64,000 nucleotides of DNA from Burkholderia seminalis DSM 23518 (GCF_902832885.1 NZ_CADFDK010000007.1:248001-312000); one strand, 5' to 3'; numbered from the stretch's first letter, positions 7,488-16,463 are shown. Notes: generated from the sequence alone by a model not told the origin. A program made the numbers and translations.

Positions 7488-8243
7488 GTGCAAATCGTCG
7501 TGATTGGTGGTACCGGCCTCATCGGCAGCAAGGTCGTCAGGAACCTGATCGCACGCGGCCACGACGCGGTGGCGGCAGCGCCGTCGACGGGCGTCGATAC
7601 GATCACGGGTGCGGGACTGGACGCCGCGCTCGCCGGCGCGGAGGTCGTCGTCGATCTCGCGAATTCGCCGTCATTCGAGGAAGCGGCCGTGAAGGCGTTC
7701 TTCGAGGCGTCGGGGCGCAACCTGTTCGCCGCGGAGCGCGCGGCCGGCGTGCGTCATCACGTCGCGTTGTCGGTGGTCGGCACCGACCGACTGCAGCAGA
7801 GCGCGTATTTCCGCGGCAAGATCATCCAGGAAGACCTGATCCGCGCGGCAGGCGTGCCGTACACGATCGTGCGTTCGACGCAGTTCTTCGAATTCGTCGG
7901 GGCGATCGCTCAGGCCGGCGCGCAAGGCGACACGGTCCGGTTGACCACCGCGCACTTCCAGCCGATCGCCTCCGACGACGTCGCGGCCGCCGTGACCGAC
8001 TTCGCGCTCGACGCGCCGCGCAACGGCATCGCCGAAATCGGCGGCCCCGAGCGCGTGCGGATCGCCGATCTGGTCGAGCGTTTTCTGTCGGCCACGCACG
8101 ACGCGCGCACGGTGACGCGGGATGCGGACGCCGACTACTTCGGCGCGGTGCTGCAGGACGACACGCTCGTGCCGGCGCCCGGTGCGCGCCTCGGCGCGAC
8201 GACCTTCGACACGTGGTTCCGGCAGAACGCGCTCGCGCGCTGA
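7488..8243 (+). CDS. NmrA-like NAD(P)-binding protein (SDR superfamily)
   Basis: A 251-residue atypical short-chain dehydrogenase. The nucleotide-binding glycine motif is at the extreme N-terminus (MQIVVIGGTGLIGS), and HHVALSVVGTDRLQQSAYFRGKIIQEDLI matches the NmrA/NAD(P)H-binding group, which lacks the usual Tyr-Lys catalysis in many members. It may act as a redox-sensing or quinone-reducing protein. The start is a GTG with AAGGAG 7 bases upstream. The Ohr-like gene follows after 23 bases, suggesting an operon for oxidative stress. Oxidoreductase/epimerase proteins of this type are frequent ECF41 neighbours. Confidence 0.85.
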   Translation: MQIVVIGGTGLIGSKVVRNLIARGHDAVAAAPSTGVDTITGAGLDAALAGAEVVVDLANSPSFEEAAVKAFFEASGRNLFAAERAAGVRHHVALSVVGTDRLQQSAYFRGKIIQEDLIRAAGVPYTIVRSTQFFEFVGAIAQAGAQGDTVRLTTAHFQPIASDDVAAAVTDFALDAPRNGIAEIGGPERVRIADLVERFLSATHDARTVTRDADADYFGAVLQDDTLVPAPGARLGATTFDTWFRQNALAR

Positions 8244-8266
8244 ACGCCGCCGCCGGATCGCACACC

Positions 8267-8782
8267 ATGACGCCGCTGCGCCCGCCGCCCCTCTCGCTGC
8301 TCGACCGGTATCGCGGTCGGGAACCGCAAACGCTGTACTCGACGACGGTGACCGTCACGGGCGGGACGGCGGAGCACGGCCGCGCCTCCGGCGTCGCGCG
8401 TTCCGACGACGGGCGCCTGGATGTCGAGCTGCGCCTGCCGCCCGCGCTCGGCGGGCCCGGCGACGGCCCGAACCCGGAGCAACTGTTCGCCGCGAGCTAT
8501 GCGGCGTGCTTTCACGGCGCGCTGAGCCTGCTGGCTGCACGGGCCGGCGTGTCGATCGCCGGGGCATCGGTGTCCGCATCGATCGACTTCTGTCGCGATC
8601 CGGTGGACGGGCTGTTCATGCTGAACGCGAACATTCGCGTGCGGCTGCCGGGTGTCGAACGCGCAGTGGCGGCGGAGCTCGTGCGCAATACGGAGCGCTT
8701 CAGCCCGTATACGAAGATGGCGCACGAAGGGATCAGTCATGTCGTGGCGCTTGCGCCGCCGGACGAGACATCGCAGCGCTGA
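8267..8782 (+). CDS. Ohr/OsmC-family protein with substituted second cysteine
   Basis: A 171-residue protein matching organic hydroperoxide resistance proteins: PNPEQLFAASYAACFHGAL contains the peroxidatic Cys81, and ERFSPYTKMAHEG aligns with the VCPYSNATRG motif of Ohr. The resolving cysteine of Ohr is Ser146 here, while another cysteine stands at 109 in a strand. Ohr normally reduces organic hydroperoxides with two cysteines and lipoylated partners, so this protein may work differently. There is also about 20 residues of extra N-terminus. It is the last gene of the stress block, 23 bases after the NmrA-like gene. Confidence 0.85.
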   Translation: MTPLRPPPLSLLDRYRGREPQTLYSTTVTVTGGTAEHGRASGVARSDDGRLDVELRLPPALGGPGDGPNPEQLFAASYAACFHGALSLLAARAGVSIAGASVSASIDFCRDPVDGLFMLNANIRVRLPGVERAVAAELVRNTERFSPYTKMAHEGISHVVALAPPDETSQR

Positions 8783-8795
8783 GCGAAAATGAAAA

Positions 8796-8830
8796 CGCGG
8801 GGCCCGCCGCATCGCGCAGCGGGCCCCGCG
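8796..8830. terminator. Bidirectional terminator between convergent genes
   Basis: A perfect 12-bp GC-rich stem (8796-8807 with 8819-8830, 11-base loop) separates the Ohr-like gene from the PRC-barrel gene. The minus strand has a TTTT after the stem; the plus strand has no T run. Confidence 0.7.
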
Positions 8831-8843
8831 CCGGTAACGCAGG

Positions 8844-9272
8844 TCAGTGCTTTTCGTCGAGCTTCTTCGGCTTCGGCGGCGACGGCACCTTCGCGTACTG
8901 GAACGCCGGCGTGGCCTTCAGCGCTTCCTTCGTCGCGCCCGGCAGGTAGATGTTGCCGTTGCGCACGTCGAGCGACGCGATCGGCACCGCGACGTCGTGC
9001 GCGGCCACGCCGAGGAAGCCGCCGGCCGACACGATCGCGGCCGACACCGAGCCGTCCGGCGCGACGATCAGGTCGCGCACCTTGCCGACTTTCTGGTTCT
9101 CGTCGTTGTACACGGTCTTGCCGAGCACGCTCTTCTTCACGCTCCAGCCTTCGAGCAGCGCCTGCGACTGCTCGACGGTGACGCTGATCGGCTGCGCGCC
9201 CGCGATCTGCGCGTGCGCGCCGACGCTCGACGCGAGGACGGTTGCTGCGATGAGGGTCTTGTAAAACTTCAT
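8844..9272 (-). CDS. Secreted PRC-barrel domain protein
   Basis: A 142-residue protein with a signal peptide (MKFYKTLIAATVLASSVGAHA) and a PRC-barrel (VLGKTVYNDENQKVGKVRDLIVAPDGSVSAAIVSAGGFLGV, about residues 48-100). Such periplasmic PRC-barrel proteins are common in Burkholderiales; their function is not established, though PRC barrels often bind other proteins or RNA. GGAG lies 10 bases before the ATG at 9272; the frame is open to 9494, but the signal peptide fixes this start. Confidence 0.85.
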   Translation of the reverse strand: MKFYKTLIAATVLASSVGAHAQIAGAQPISVTVEQSQALLEGWSVKKSVLGKTVYNDENQKVGKVRDLIVAPDGSVSAAIVSAGGFLGVAAHDVAVPIASLDVRNGNIYLPGATKEALKATPAFQYAKVPSPPKPKKLDEKH

Positions 9273-9655
9273 ATGCGTTGCACTCCGGTTCGGTTGTTGT
9301 TGATTCCGGGGACGAAGCGGCGCGGGCGCAACGGCTGATCGGTGAGCGCCCCGCGCTTCGTCGGTCGCGTGGCGGCCGGCCGCACCGCCACGCCATGTGT
9401 ACGTGACGGACCGGCGCAGCCGGGCCGCAGCGTGCGACACGGCTTCATGGTAGCGGCATTCGGCGGATCGTGCGCCCAGGGTGCAACGTGACACGCCGGA
9501 CGAGCCGGATCAGGATCAATGATCGTGCGGACAGACCGGGCGGGCGGCGCGGAAAAATGGCATCGATGCCCGTCGATCAGGACAACCTCACGGATGGTCC
9601 CCCGATCTTCGCGGCGCCTCGAACGGCGCGGCCGGCGCCGCGGCGCCACGCGGCG
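9273..9655. other. Intergenic stretch, no gene seen
   Basis: 383 bases between the PRC-barrel gene and the DAHP synthase gene, both on the minus strand. It should hold the promoter of the PRC-barrel gene, but no convincing -35/-10 pair or repeat is visible. Longer readable frames here lack start sites and family resemblance. Confidence 0.5.
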
Positions 9656-10786
9656 TCACGCATTCCGCGAATAGGTGCGCCGGTGCCGCACGGCATCGGC
9701 CAGCACGTCGAGCACCGGCTCCGTCTGCGCCCAGCTCAGGCAGGCATCGGTGATCGACACGCCGTACTTCAGCGGCACGCCCGGCTTCAGGTCCTGGCGC
9801 CCGGCTTCGAGGTGGCTCTCGACCATCACGCCGACGATCCGATGTTCGCCCTGCGACAGTTGCCGCGCGAGATCCTGCGCGACGTCGACCTGCCGGTCGT
9901 GCGACTTGTTCGAGTTCGCGTGCGAGCAGTCGACCATCACCTGCTCGCGCAGCCCGGCCTTGCGCAGCACCGCGCAGCATGCCTCGACATGCTCGGCGTC
10001 GTAGTTCGGGCCGGTCTTGCCGCCGCGCAGGATCACGTGCGCGTCGTCGTTGCCGCGCGTCTCGAAGATCGCGGCCATCCCCATCTTCGTCATCCCCATG
10101 AACGCATGGCTCGCGGCGGCCGCGACGATCGCATCCGACGCGACCTGCACGCCGCCGTCGGTGCCGTTCTTGAAGCCGATCGGGCAGCTCAGGCCCGACG
10201 CGAGCTGCCGATGGCTCTGGCTCTCGGTCGTGCGCGCGCCGATCGCCCCCCACGCGATCAGGTCGGCGATGTATTGCGGGCTCAGCAGGTCGAGGAATTC
10301 GGTCGACGCCGGCAGGCCGAGCGCATTGATGTCGAGCAGCAGCTGCCGCGCGGCGCGCAGCCCTTCGTTGATGCGGAAGCTGCCGTCCAGGCGCGGGTCG
10401 TTGATGTAGCCCTTCCAGCCGACCGTCGTGCGCGGTTTCTCGAAGTAGACGCGCATCGTGATCAGCAGGTCGTCCTTCAGCGCGTCGGCGGCGGCTTTCA
10501 GGCGGCGCGCGTAGTCGAGCGCCTGGTCGTGATCGTGGATCGAGCACGGGCCGACGACGAGCAGCAGCCGGTCGTCGCGGCCGTGCAGGATGTCGCCGAT
10601 CGCGCGGCGCGTGTCCTCGACGAGCGTCTGCGTGCCGGCCGGCACCGGCAGCTCGTCCAGCAGCAGCGCCGGCGAAATCAGCGGGCGCACGGCGCCGATG
10701 CGGACGTCGTCGATGCGCGTGGTGTCCTGCGTCGCGTCGGCGCTGCCTACCTCGCGATCGTGGGAAGGATTGTCGAGGTTCTGCAT
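9656..10786 (-). CDS. aroG: 3-deoxy-7-phosphoheptulonate (DAHP) synthase, class I
   Basis: A 376-residue class I (AroF/G/H) enzyme. VVGPCSIHDHDQALDYA (the metal-ligand cysteine loop), MRVYFEKPRTTVGWKGYINDPRLDGSF, ESQSHRQLASGLSCPIGFKNGTDG and MVDCSHANSNK are all intact. It condenses phosphoenolpyruvate and erythrose 4-phosphate, the first step of the shikimate pathway, in the cytoplasm. GGAG lies 7 bases before the ATG. A CATAAT at 10828-10833 on the minus strand, 40 bases upstream, could be the -10 box. It stands alone and not in an aro or trp operon; which amino acid inhibits it cannot be told. Confidence 0.92.
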   Translation of the reverse strand: MQNLDNPSHDREVGSADATQDTTRIDDVRIGAVRPLISPALLLDELPVPAGTQTLVEDTRRAIGDILHGRDDRLLLVVGPCSIHDHDQALDYARRLKAAADALKDDLLITMRVYFEKPRTTVGWKGYINDPRLDGSFRINEGLRAARQLLLDINALGLPASTEFLDLLSPQYIADLIAWGAIGARTTESQSHRQLASGLSCPIGFKNGTDGGVQVASDAIVAAAASHAFMGMTKMGMAAIFETRGNDDAHVILRGGKTGPNYDAEHVEACCAVLRKAGLREQVMVDCSHANSNKSHDRQVDVAQDLARQLSQGEHRIVGVMVESHLEAGRQDLKPGVPLKYGVSITDACLSWAQTEPVLDVLADAVRHRRTYSRNA

Positions 10787-10918
10787 GGTGATTCTCCGGG
10801 GGACGTCTGGAATGATGGGCAGGCTCGATTATGGCACCCGGAGAAGGCGGCAGCGGGGGACGGCAGGGGAAGGCGGACAGTCGTCACACCGGTCACGCGA
10901 CCGACGTCGAAACATCGT

Positions 10919-10947
10919 AAAAAAGGGCGACCCGAAAAAGATCGCCC
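10919..10947 (-). terminator. Terminator of the secretory lipase gene
   Basis: GGGCGA (10925-10930) pairs with TCGCCC (10942-10947), followed on the minus strand by six T (10919-10924). It lies 30 bases beyond the lipase stop. Confidence 0.75.
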
Positions 10948-10977
10948 GGCCATGCATCCAGTCGTACGCCGTCGCGC

Positions 10978-12294
10978 CTAATGCAACGTCTCGGGCGCCA
11001 GCGAGTTGCTCGGCAGCAGCGACGTCAGCCAGCAATTGCTCGGCGCGGCTTTCCCGTTGAAGCGGTCGTAGAGCCAGGGCAGCATCCCGGCCACCCACGG
11101 CACGATCGCGCCCGCATGCTCGAGCGGATACTCGGTGTACGTGACCCGCGTGCCGCTGGCGCAGAACTTCTGCGCCAGCGCGCGCACGTCGTACGCGAGC
11201 ATCACGCCGTCGCCCACCTGGCTGCTGAAGGTGCCGTCGAGCGCCCCGGCCGTGCCCTGGCCGATGAACATCGGGATCGTCGGCGACGCGGCCAGCCCCG
11301 CATTCACCTTGTTCGCATACGTCACGTACGCCGGGATGCTGTTGATGTCGTTCGCGTATTGCGGCTTGAACAGCGTGCCCCAGCGCAGCCCCGTGTACTT
11401 CGGCAGGATGTACGCGAGCGACTGGTTCTGGATGTCCTTGAACACGGCCACGCCGGTATCGCTGAGATACGGCGTCAGGTCGAAGTCGTAGCCGCGCACC
11501 AGCCCGGCGAGCGCCGCCGCCGCGACGCCGCCCCACACGATGCTGCCGTCGACGTAACGCAGGTTGTGCGCGGGATCGACCAGCACGCCGCCTTCCGCCG
11601 CGCCGACGAGCTGCTTGTTGACGTCGGGCGCATAGCTCGGCGCGAGCTGCGCGGCCCAGTTCGTCGCGATCGCGCCGCCGGAATAACCGATCATCGCGAC
11701 CTTGCTCGACGGATTCAGGCCGGTCGACGGCGTATTGAGCGCCGCACGGATCGAATCGAGCGTCGTCATCCCGTATTCGGGGCCGGCCGCGAAGTCTGCC
11801 GTCTGGCCTTCCGTATCGGGCACGATGATGTTGTAGCCGAGCAGCAGCAGCGTCGACAGCGGGATCGATTCCGCGCTGTAGAGCAGCGTGCCGACGTTGA
11901 TGACCTTGGTCACGTCGCGGTCGCCGGCGATCACCTGCGACGGCTCGTCGTACGGGTTCAGCGAATCGTAGGCCGACTGGTACGAAATGGCGTGGCCGTT
12001 GCTGACCTGGCTGCGAATCACCGACGTCACGTTGACGACGGGCTGGTTCCGCGCGTTGTTGGTGCGGTACAGCAACTGCTGCGCGGTCACGGCGGTCGGA
12101 ATGCCGGCCACGTGATAGGTGACGCTGCGCGTCTTGAGCACCGTGCCCGGCGGAATCGACGCCAGCGGCGTGGTGCCGGTGTACGTGTAGAACGGATCGG
12201 ACACGGTCGGCGCGGCGGCGCCGGCCGACGGTGCGGCGATGGCCAGCGCGGCGCACACGGTGGCCGCGACGGTCATGAGTCGTCTGGAGGACAT
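10978..12294 (-). CDS. Secretory lipase-family (LIP) alpha/beta hydrolase
   Basis: A 438-residue exported protein with a signal peptide (MSSRRLMTVAATVCAALAIAAPSAGA). It matches the secretory lipase family first known from Candida: DPFYTYTGTTPLASIPPGTVLKTRSV near the N-terminus, the nucleophile elbow GYSGGA (about residue 198) and a C-terminal histidine in YPLEHAGAIVPW. It should hydrolyse esters or triacylglycerols outside the cytoplasm. The gene is monocistronic with its own terminator. The start is the first ATG before the signal peptide. Confidence 0.88.
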   Translation of the reverse strand: MSSRRLMTVAATVCAALAIAAPSAGAAAPTVSDPFYTYTGTTPLASIPPGTVLKTRSVTYHVAGIPTAVTAQQLLYRTNNARNQPVVNVTSVIRSQVSNGHAISYQSAYDSLNPYDEPSQVIAGDRDVTKVINVGTLLYSAESIPLSTLLLLGYNIIVPDTEGQTADFAAGPEYGMTTLDSIRAALNTPSTGLNPSSKVAMIGYSGGAIATNWAAQLAPSYAPDVNKQLVGAAEGGVLVDPAHNLRYVDGSIVWGGVAAAALAGLVRGYDFDLTPYLSDTGVAVFKDIQNQSLAYILPKYTGLRWGTLFKPQYANDINSIPAYVTYANKVNAGLAASPTIPMFIGQGTAGALDGTFSSQVGDGVMLAYDVRALAQKFCASGTRVTYTEYPLEHAGAIVPWVAGMLPWLYDRFNGKAAPSNCWLTSLLPSNSLAPETLH

Positions 12295-12699
12295 GGGTGG
12301 GGGCCTCTGGGATAACCTGCTTTCATCGAAGGAAGTTCGGCGGTATTGCAGACCATCGTGCCTGCCGCATCAAAACCGTTTCCGTGCCATCGACTGTCTC
12401 CTGTGAGTGAATGATCCGGCCTGTTCTGAACCTGTCGTTTTAGTAGGAGTACAAACCGGATTCATTGAAGCACAACGCGAACGCGTTCGACGCGCGTTTT
12501 CGATTGTTTGAAGGTAAACGTCTAAAACCCTCGCCGGCCGACGCATGCGCACCGGCCGTTCGGCCGACTGTTCGCGTTTTGCCGGGGTACCGTACGATCG
12601 GCGCTGTCCGGTAACGAAGCGGCCCGTCGCAGGAGGCGGTCCGCGCCGTCCACCGCCTGCTCTGCAACCGTTCGCTCCCCGCCCCACGGACTCGCCACG
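12295..12699. other. Intergenic stretch between divergent genes
   Basis: 405 bases between the lipase gene (minus) and the unknown gene at 12700 (plus). The part 12420-12530 is AT-richer than the surroundings and probably holds the lipase promoter; on the minus strand TTCAAT and TACTAA lie 18 bases apart there, a weak match. Open frames covering it lack support. Confidence 0.4.
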
Positions 12700-13254
12700 A
12701 TGACCGTATCCGAACTGCTCAGTGCCATCCGCCAACCCTACGCCGACCTGCTCGCGAAAGCGGCCACGCGACCGTCGGTGATCGTCGAGCCGGCCTACCG
12801 GAAGGCCGACGGCACGCTCGCCACTGAAGGGCCGCTCGCGCTGCCGTGCCGCGCCGACACCATCGCGGCCGAAGGCGAAGCGGCCGGCCGGCCCGTGATG
12901 ATCGATTCGACCACGCAACTCGATTTCGACCCGTTCGAGTTCGACCTCGAAACGGCAGCCGTGTCAGTCCGCCCGTTCGTATGGGACTGGGTCGTGATCG
13001 AGGCCGACGGTCTCGACGAAAGCGCGGCGGCCGATGCGTTCAAGACGTGGTTCCTCGCGTGGTTCGATGTCGACGACGAGAACGATCCGGCCGAAGACGG
13101 GCTGCACGGCATCGTGCATTACCTGTCGGAACCGGTTCGCGCGGAACACGGGTGGCGCGTCAATGCGGATCTCGGCTCGGCGCCCGAGACGGCCGTCGAG
13201 GATCTGCTGTTCCGGCTCGTCGATGCAGGTGCGACGCGGATCAGCGTGGGTTGA
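12700..13254 (+). CDS. Protein of unknown function, acidic, 184 aa
   Basis: I do not recognise the family. The 184-residue protein is acidic, lacks a signal peptide and membrane segments, and has an aromatic stretch VRPFVWDWVVIEADG followed by FKTWFLAWFDVDDENDPAEDGLHGIVHYL. Codon use is typical for the replicon and the frame is intact. The start is ATG at 12700; the preceding bases hold no strong ribosome site. The small secreted-protein gene at 13283 follows after 28 bases on the same strand, so the two may be co-expressed. Confidence 0.7.
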   Translation: MTVSELLSAIRQPYADLLAKAATRPSVIVEPAYRKADGTLATEGPLALPCRADTIAAEGEAAGRPVMIDSTTQLDFDPFEFDLETAAVSVRPFVWDWVVIEADGLDESAAADAFKTWFLAWFDVDDENDPAEDGLHGIVHYLSEPVRAEHGWRVNADLGSAPETAVEDLLFRLVDAGATRISVG

Positions 13255-13282
13255 AATGGCGCATCGTCGTTCACATACGCTC

Positions 13283-13705
13283 ATGAAGAAAGCGCTCGCG
13301 CTGCTGATGCTTTGCATCGCATTGCCCGCCTCGGCCGAAGTGAGCACGAAAGTGCCGTGCTTCCGGACAGCCGGCGGCCAACCCGTGCGCGTCGAACCGC
13401 GCATGTACCACGACGACGTCGCGAAATGGTCAGGTGGCATCGTCCGTCATGCGAAATCGAACACGGCCATTCCGTTGCCGTTCAAGCACCGGGACGCGGA
13501 AATGCTGGCAGCCGACCGGTCGTATCAATACACGACGACGTGGTGGGGAATGGTCGACGGCACGATCGACGGCGAATACGAAATGATGAGCCAGGGTGCG
13601 ATGGTCTATTCGATCCCCTACACAAACGCGCGCACGGGCAGGAAAACCGATTTCGCGTGGGCGCCGGATATCGACGCTTCGGCGAAATCGGGGCGCCGCT
13701 GGTAG
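13283..13705 (+). CDS. Small secreted protein of unknown function
   Basis: A 140-residue protein with a clear signal peptide (MKKALALLMLCIALPASA, cleaved before EVSTKVPCF). The mature part holds one cysteine, a WWGMVDGTIDGEYEMMSQGAMVYSIPY segment and ends in a basic tail. I cannot assign a family. It lies 28 bases after the acidic unknown protein gene on the same strand. Confidence 0.7.
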   Translation: MKKALALLMLCIALPASAEVSTKVPCFRTAGGQPVRVEPRMYHDDVAKWSGGIVRHAKSNTAIPLPFKHRDAEMLAADRSYQYTTTWWGMVDGTIDGEYEMMSQGAMVYSIPYTNARTGRKTDFAWAPDIDASAKSGRRW

Positions 13706-13730
13706 CGAGGAGCGCGTTGCAGGCTGTCGG

Positions 13731-14438
13731 TCAGCCGGCGTCGCCCGGCGCGTCGACGTCGATGCCGAGTTCGCTCGCCATCCGCTGAACCAGCGCATTC
13801 AGTCGCGCCACTTCATCCGCGAGTCGCTTCTGCTCGGCCTTCAGCGCCTCGAACTCGGAAGGCGGCACCGAATCCGCGCCGCCGGCCTCCGCGCTGGCGA
13901 AATCGGCCACGTTCACCTCGCCGCACATCAGGTGCATCCAGCGGTTCTCGCGCGCGCCCGGTGCGCGCGGCAGCCGGACGACGAGCGCCGGCGCGCGCGC
14001 CGCGAGTTCGTCGAGGAACGCCTCGACCGACGAGATATCCGCGAAGCCGTGCAGGCGCGCGCTGTTCAGGCGCAGCTCGGCGGCCGTCTGCGGGCCGCGG
14101 AGCAGCAGGATCGTCAGCAGCGCGATCGCCTGGCTCGGGATGCCCAGCACGCGGTTCATGTTGTGTTCGAAACGCGGCACGCGGCTGCTGCTGCCCTCCA
14201 TCACGAGGCTCAGGTGCTTCAGCCCGTCGAGCGCGGTCGTGACCTCGTCCTCGCTGACGTTCATCACCGGCGCGCGCGCGGTTTTCTGGTTGCAGCCCGC
14301 GGTCAGCGCGTTCAGCGACAGCGGGTACGTATCCGGCACCGTGTGCTGTTTCTCGACGAGCACGCCGAGAATGCGGGCCTCGAGGGGCGTGAGTTCGCGA
14401 AGGGCGCGTGGCGTGGGCGTATCCGGCGTGGTGTTCAT
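13731..14438 (-). CDS. YceH/DUF480 family protein
   Basis: A 235-residue protein with two winged-helix-like halves: LTPLEARILGVLVEKQHTVPDTYPLSLNALTAGCNQKTARAPVM (about 15-58) is the DUF480 signature, followed by LTILLLRGPQTAAELR. The C-terminus is a predicted coiled coil (FEALKAEQKRLADEVARLNALVQRM). The E. coli homologue YceH is of unknown function but looks like a nucleic-acid-binding fold. The ATG at 14438 fits the family N-terminus; the frame is open further upstream without homology. Confidence 0.9.
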   Translation of the reverse strand: MNTTPDTPTPRALRELTPLEARILGVLVEKQHTVPDTYPLSLNALTAGCNQKTARAPVMNVSEDEVTTALDGLKHLSLVMEGSSSRVPRFEHNMNRVLGIPSQAIALLTILLLRGPQTAAELRLNSARLHGFADISSVEAFLDELAARAPALVVRLPRAPGARENRWMHLMCGEVNVADFASAEAGGADSVPPSEFEALKAEQKRLADEVARLNALVQRMASELGIDVDAPGDAG

Positions 14439-14811
14439 GAGTGGCGTCGCAGCGTGCAGCAGGTGAAGGGAAACGATCGCGGCCCGTCCGGCATCGCGCA
14501 CGGGCGAGCCATATGATAGCTCGCGACGCACGGCCCGGCGGCGCGCGCTGCGCCGGCGCGCGCACTTGCCGCAGCGGGCTGTCGTCCAGCCTGTCGGCGC
14601 GCCCGATACCGCGCGGCAACGCTTGCGCGCACGCACCGGCATTTGCGCGATACACATGCCGGCGCTACGATATGCGTTCACCCCGGTATCCGTGGCGCCG
14701 CACACGATCGTCTTCGCCCGCCGATGCCACGCGTCGCCCGTCCTTATCGTGCTGCCGCCGCGCATGCACGCCGCCCGTCAACACCGTTCACGCCTTCACC
14801 GGTTCACTGCC
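14439..14811. other. Divergent intergenic stretch before the SDR gene
   Basis: 373 bases between yceH (minus) and the SDR gene (plus). TTGCGC (14643-14648), 17 bases and TACGAT (14666-14671) is a possible promoter for the SDR gene, with a 130-base leader. Nothing else is recognisable. Confidence 0.3.
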
Positions 14812-15567
14812 ATGACTGCATCCTCTTCCGCGCCGCACGTGCGCGCCATCGTCACCGGACACACGCGCGGCCTCGGCGCGTCGCTCGCCGAACAACTGCT
14901 GCTGGAAGGCGTCGCCGTGCTCGGTGTGTCGCGCAGCCGCCATCCGTCGCTCGCGTCGCAAGCCGGCGACCGCTTCTCCGAAGTCGAGATCGACCTGTCC
15001 GACACCACGGCCGTCGCAGCCTGGCTCGCCGGCGACACGCTGCGCCGCTTCGTCGACGGCGCGTCGCTCGTGCTGCTGTTCAACAACGCAGGCATCGTCG
15101 ATCCGATCGGCCCGCTCGCCACGCAGGATCCGGCGATCGTCGCGCGTGCGGTCGGCCTGAACGTCGCGGCGCCGCTGATGCTGTCGGCCGCGCTCGCGCA
15201 AGCGGCTTCGGCCGCGACCGAATGCCGGATCCTGCACCTGTCGAGCGGCGCGGCCCGCAACGCATACGCGGGCTGGAGCGTTTACTGCGCGACCAAGGCC
15301 GCGCTCGATCACCATGCACGCGCGGTCGCGCTCGACACGAACGGCGCGCTGCGGATCTGCAGCGTAGCGCCGGGCGTCGTCGACACGGGCATGCAGGCGA
15401 CGATCCGCTCGACCAGCGAAGACAACTTCCCGATGCGCGAGAAGTTCGACGAATTGAAATCGAGCGGCGCGCTCGCGACGCCCGAGGCCGCCGCACGCCA
15501 GCTGATCGGCTATGCGCTGAGCGATGCGTTCGGCGCCGAGCCGACGGCCGACGTGCGGAACCTGTAA
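14812..15567 (+). CDS. Short-chain dehydrogenase/reductase, benzil/sepiapterin reductase-like
   Basis: A 251-residue classical SDR: TGHTRGLGASLAEQLL (cofactor motif), LFNNAGIVDPIGPL, and the catalytic Ser-Tyr-Lys set in HLSSGAARNAYAGWSVYCATKAALD. The LFNNAG-IGPL pattern and the C-terminal layout resemble sepiapterin or benzil reductases of the YueD type, which use NADPH; the substrate is unknown. It stands alone between yceH and the hutC-like gene. Confidence 0.85.
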   Translation: MTASSSAPHVRAIVTGHTRGLGASLAEQLLLEGVAVLGVSRSRHPSLASQAGDRFSEVEIDLSDTTAVAAWLAGDTLRRFVDGASLVLLFNNAGIVDPIGPLATQDPAIVARAVGLNVAAPLMLSAALAQAASAATECRILHLSSGAARNAYAGWSVYCATKAALDHHARAVALDTNGALRICSVAPGVVDTGMQATIRSTSEDNFPMREKFDELKSSGALATPEAAARQLIGYALSDAFGAEPTADVRNL

Positions 15568-15699
15568 TCGACATCGCCCCCCTGTCGACGGACGGAAAGG
15601 AGTCGTCGGATCAGCGGCCGCCCGCGAGGCCGCGTCCGGAGCGCCACCGGGCAAAGACGATAGAATCCCGCTGGTATTTCACCCACGGAAACCTCCTTG

Positions 15700-16437
15700 A
15701 TGGTCACGAAGGCCGCCGCACCGTTCCAGCAGATCAAGACGCTCGTTCGCCAGAACGTCGAGTCCGGCGACTGGCGCCCGGGCGACCGCATCCCGTCCGA
15801 GCTCGATCTCGCCGCGCAGTTCGGCGTCGCGCGCATGACGGTCAACCGCGCGCTGCGCGAGCTGACCGAGGAAGGCGTGCTGAAGCGCATCGCGGGCGTC
15901 GGCACCTTCGTCGCCGAGGTGAAGCCGCAGTCGAACCTGCTGATGATCGCGCACATCCGCGACGAAATCCGCGCGCGCGGCCACGAATATCGCTGTCGCG
16001 TGCTGAGCCGGGCGAGCGAGCCGGCGTCGTTCGACGTGGCGGCCGCGTTCGGGCTGCCGGTCAATACGCCGGTCTTTCATGTGGTGTGCGTGCACGAGGA
16101 AAACGGCCGCCCGATCCAGCTCGAGGACCGCTACGTGAACCCGGCCGCGGCGCCCGGCTTCATCGACCAGGATTTCCAGACCGAGCCGCCGTCCGAATAC
16201 CTGTACAACAACGTGTCGCACTACGAACTGGAAATCGAGCACGTCGTCGACGCGTCGCTGCCGACCGTCGAGCAGGCGCGGCTGCTCGACATGCGCGCCG
16301 ACGAGCCGTGCCTCACGCTCACGCGCCGCACGTGGACCGACGGGCTGCCCGTCACGTTCGTGCATTTCCTGCATCCGGGCAACCGCTACCGGCTCGGCTC
16401 GCGCTTCAAGCCGGGCGCCGGGCGCCACCCGACCTGA
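15700..16437 (+). CDS. hutC: GntR-family repressor of the HutC subfamily
   Basis: A 245-residue regulator: GntR winged helix at residues 8-75 (GDRIPSELDLAAQFGVARMTVNRALRELTEEGVLKRIAGVGTFV) and a UTRA effector domain (about 95-235, ending VTFVHFLHPGNRYRLGSRF). The sequence closely resembles HutC, the histidine utilisation repressor whose inducer is urocanate. No hut genes are in the window; the neighbours are an amino-acid-binding protein and a PhyH dioxygenase. Just upstream TAGAAT (15661-15666) could be a -10 box. The ATG at 15700 and TTG at 15697 are adjacent; the ATG was chosen. Confidence 0.82.
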   Translation: MVTKAAAPFQQIKTLVRQNVESGDWRPGDRIPSELDLAAQFGVARMTVNRALRELTEEGVLKRIAGVGTFVAEVKPQSNLLMIAHIRDEIRARGHEYRCRVLSRASEPASFDVAAAFGLPVNTPVFHVVCVHEENGRPIQLEDRYVNPAAAPGFIDQDFQTEPPSEYLYNNVSHYELEIEHVVDASLPTVEQARLLDMRADEPCLTLTRRTWTDGLPVTFVHFLHPGNRYRLGSRFKPGAGRHPT

Positions 16438-16463
16438 TCTTTCCCCGTACGCGCCAATGGACA

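Noticed and set aside
12370-12918. A 182-codon minus-strand frame between the lipase and the unknown gene
   Set aside because: Mostly antisense to the gene at 12700 and with shadow-type composition.
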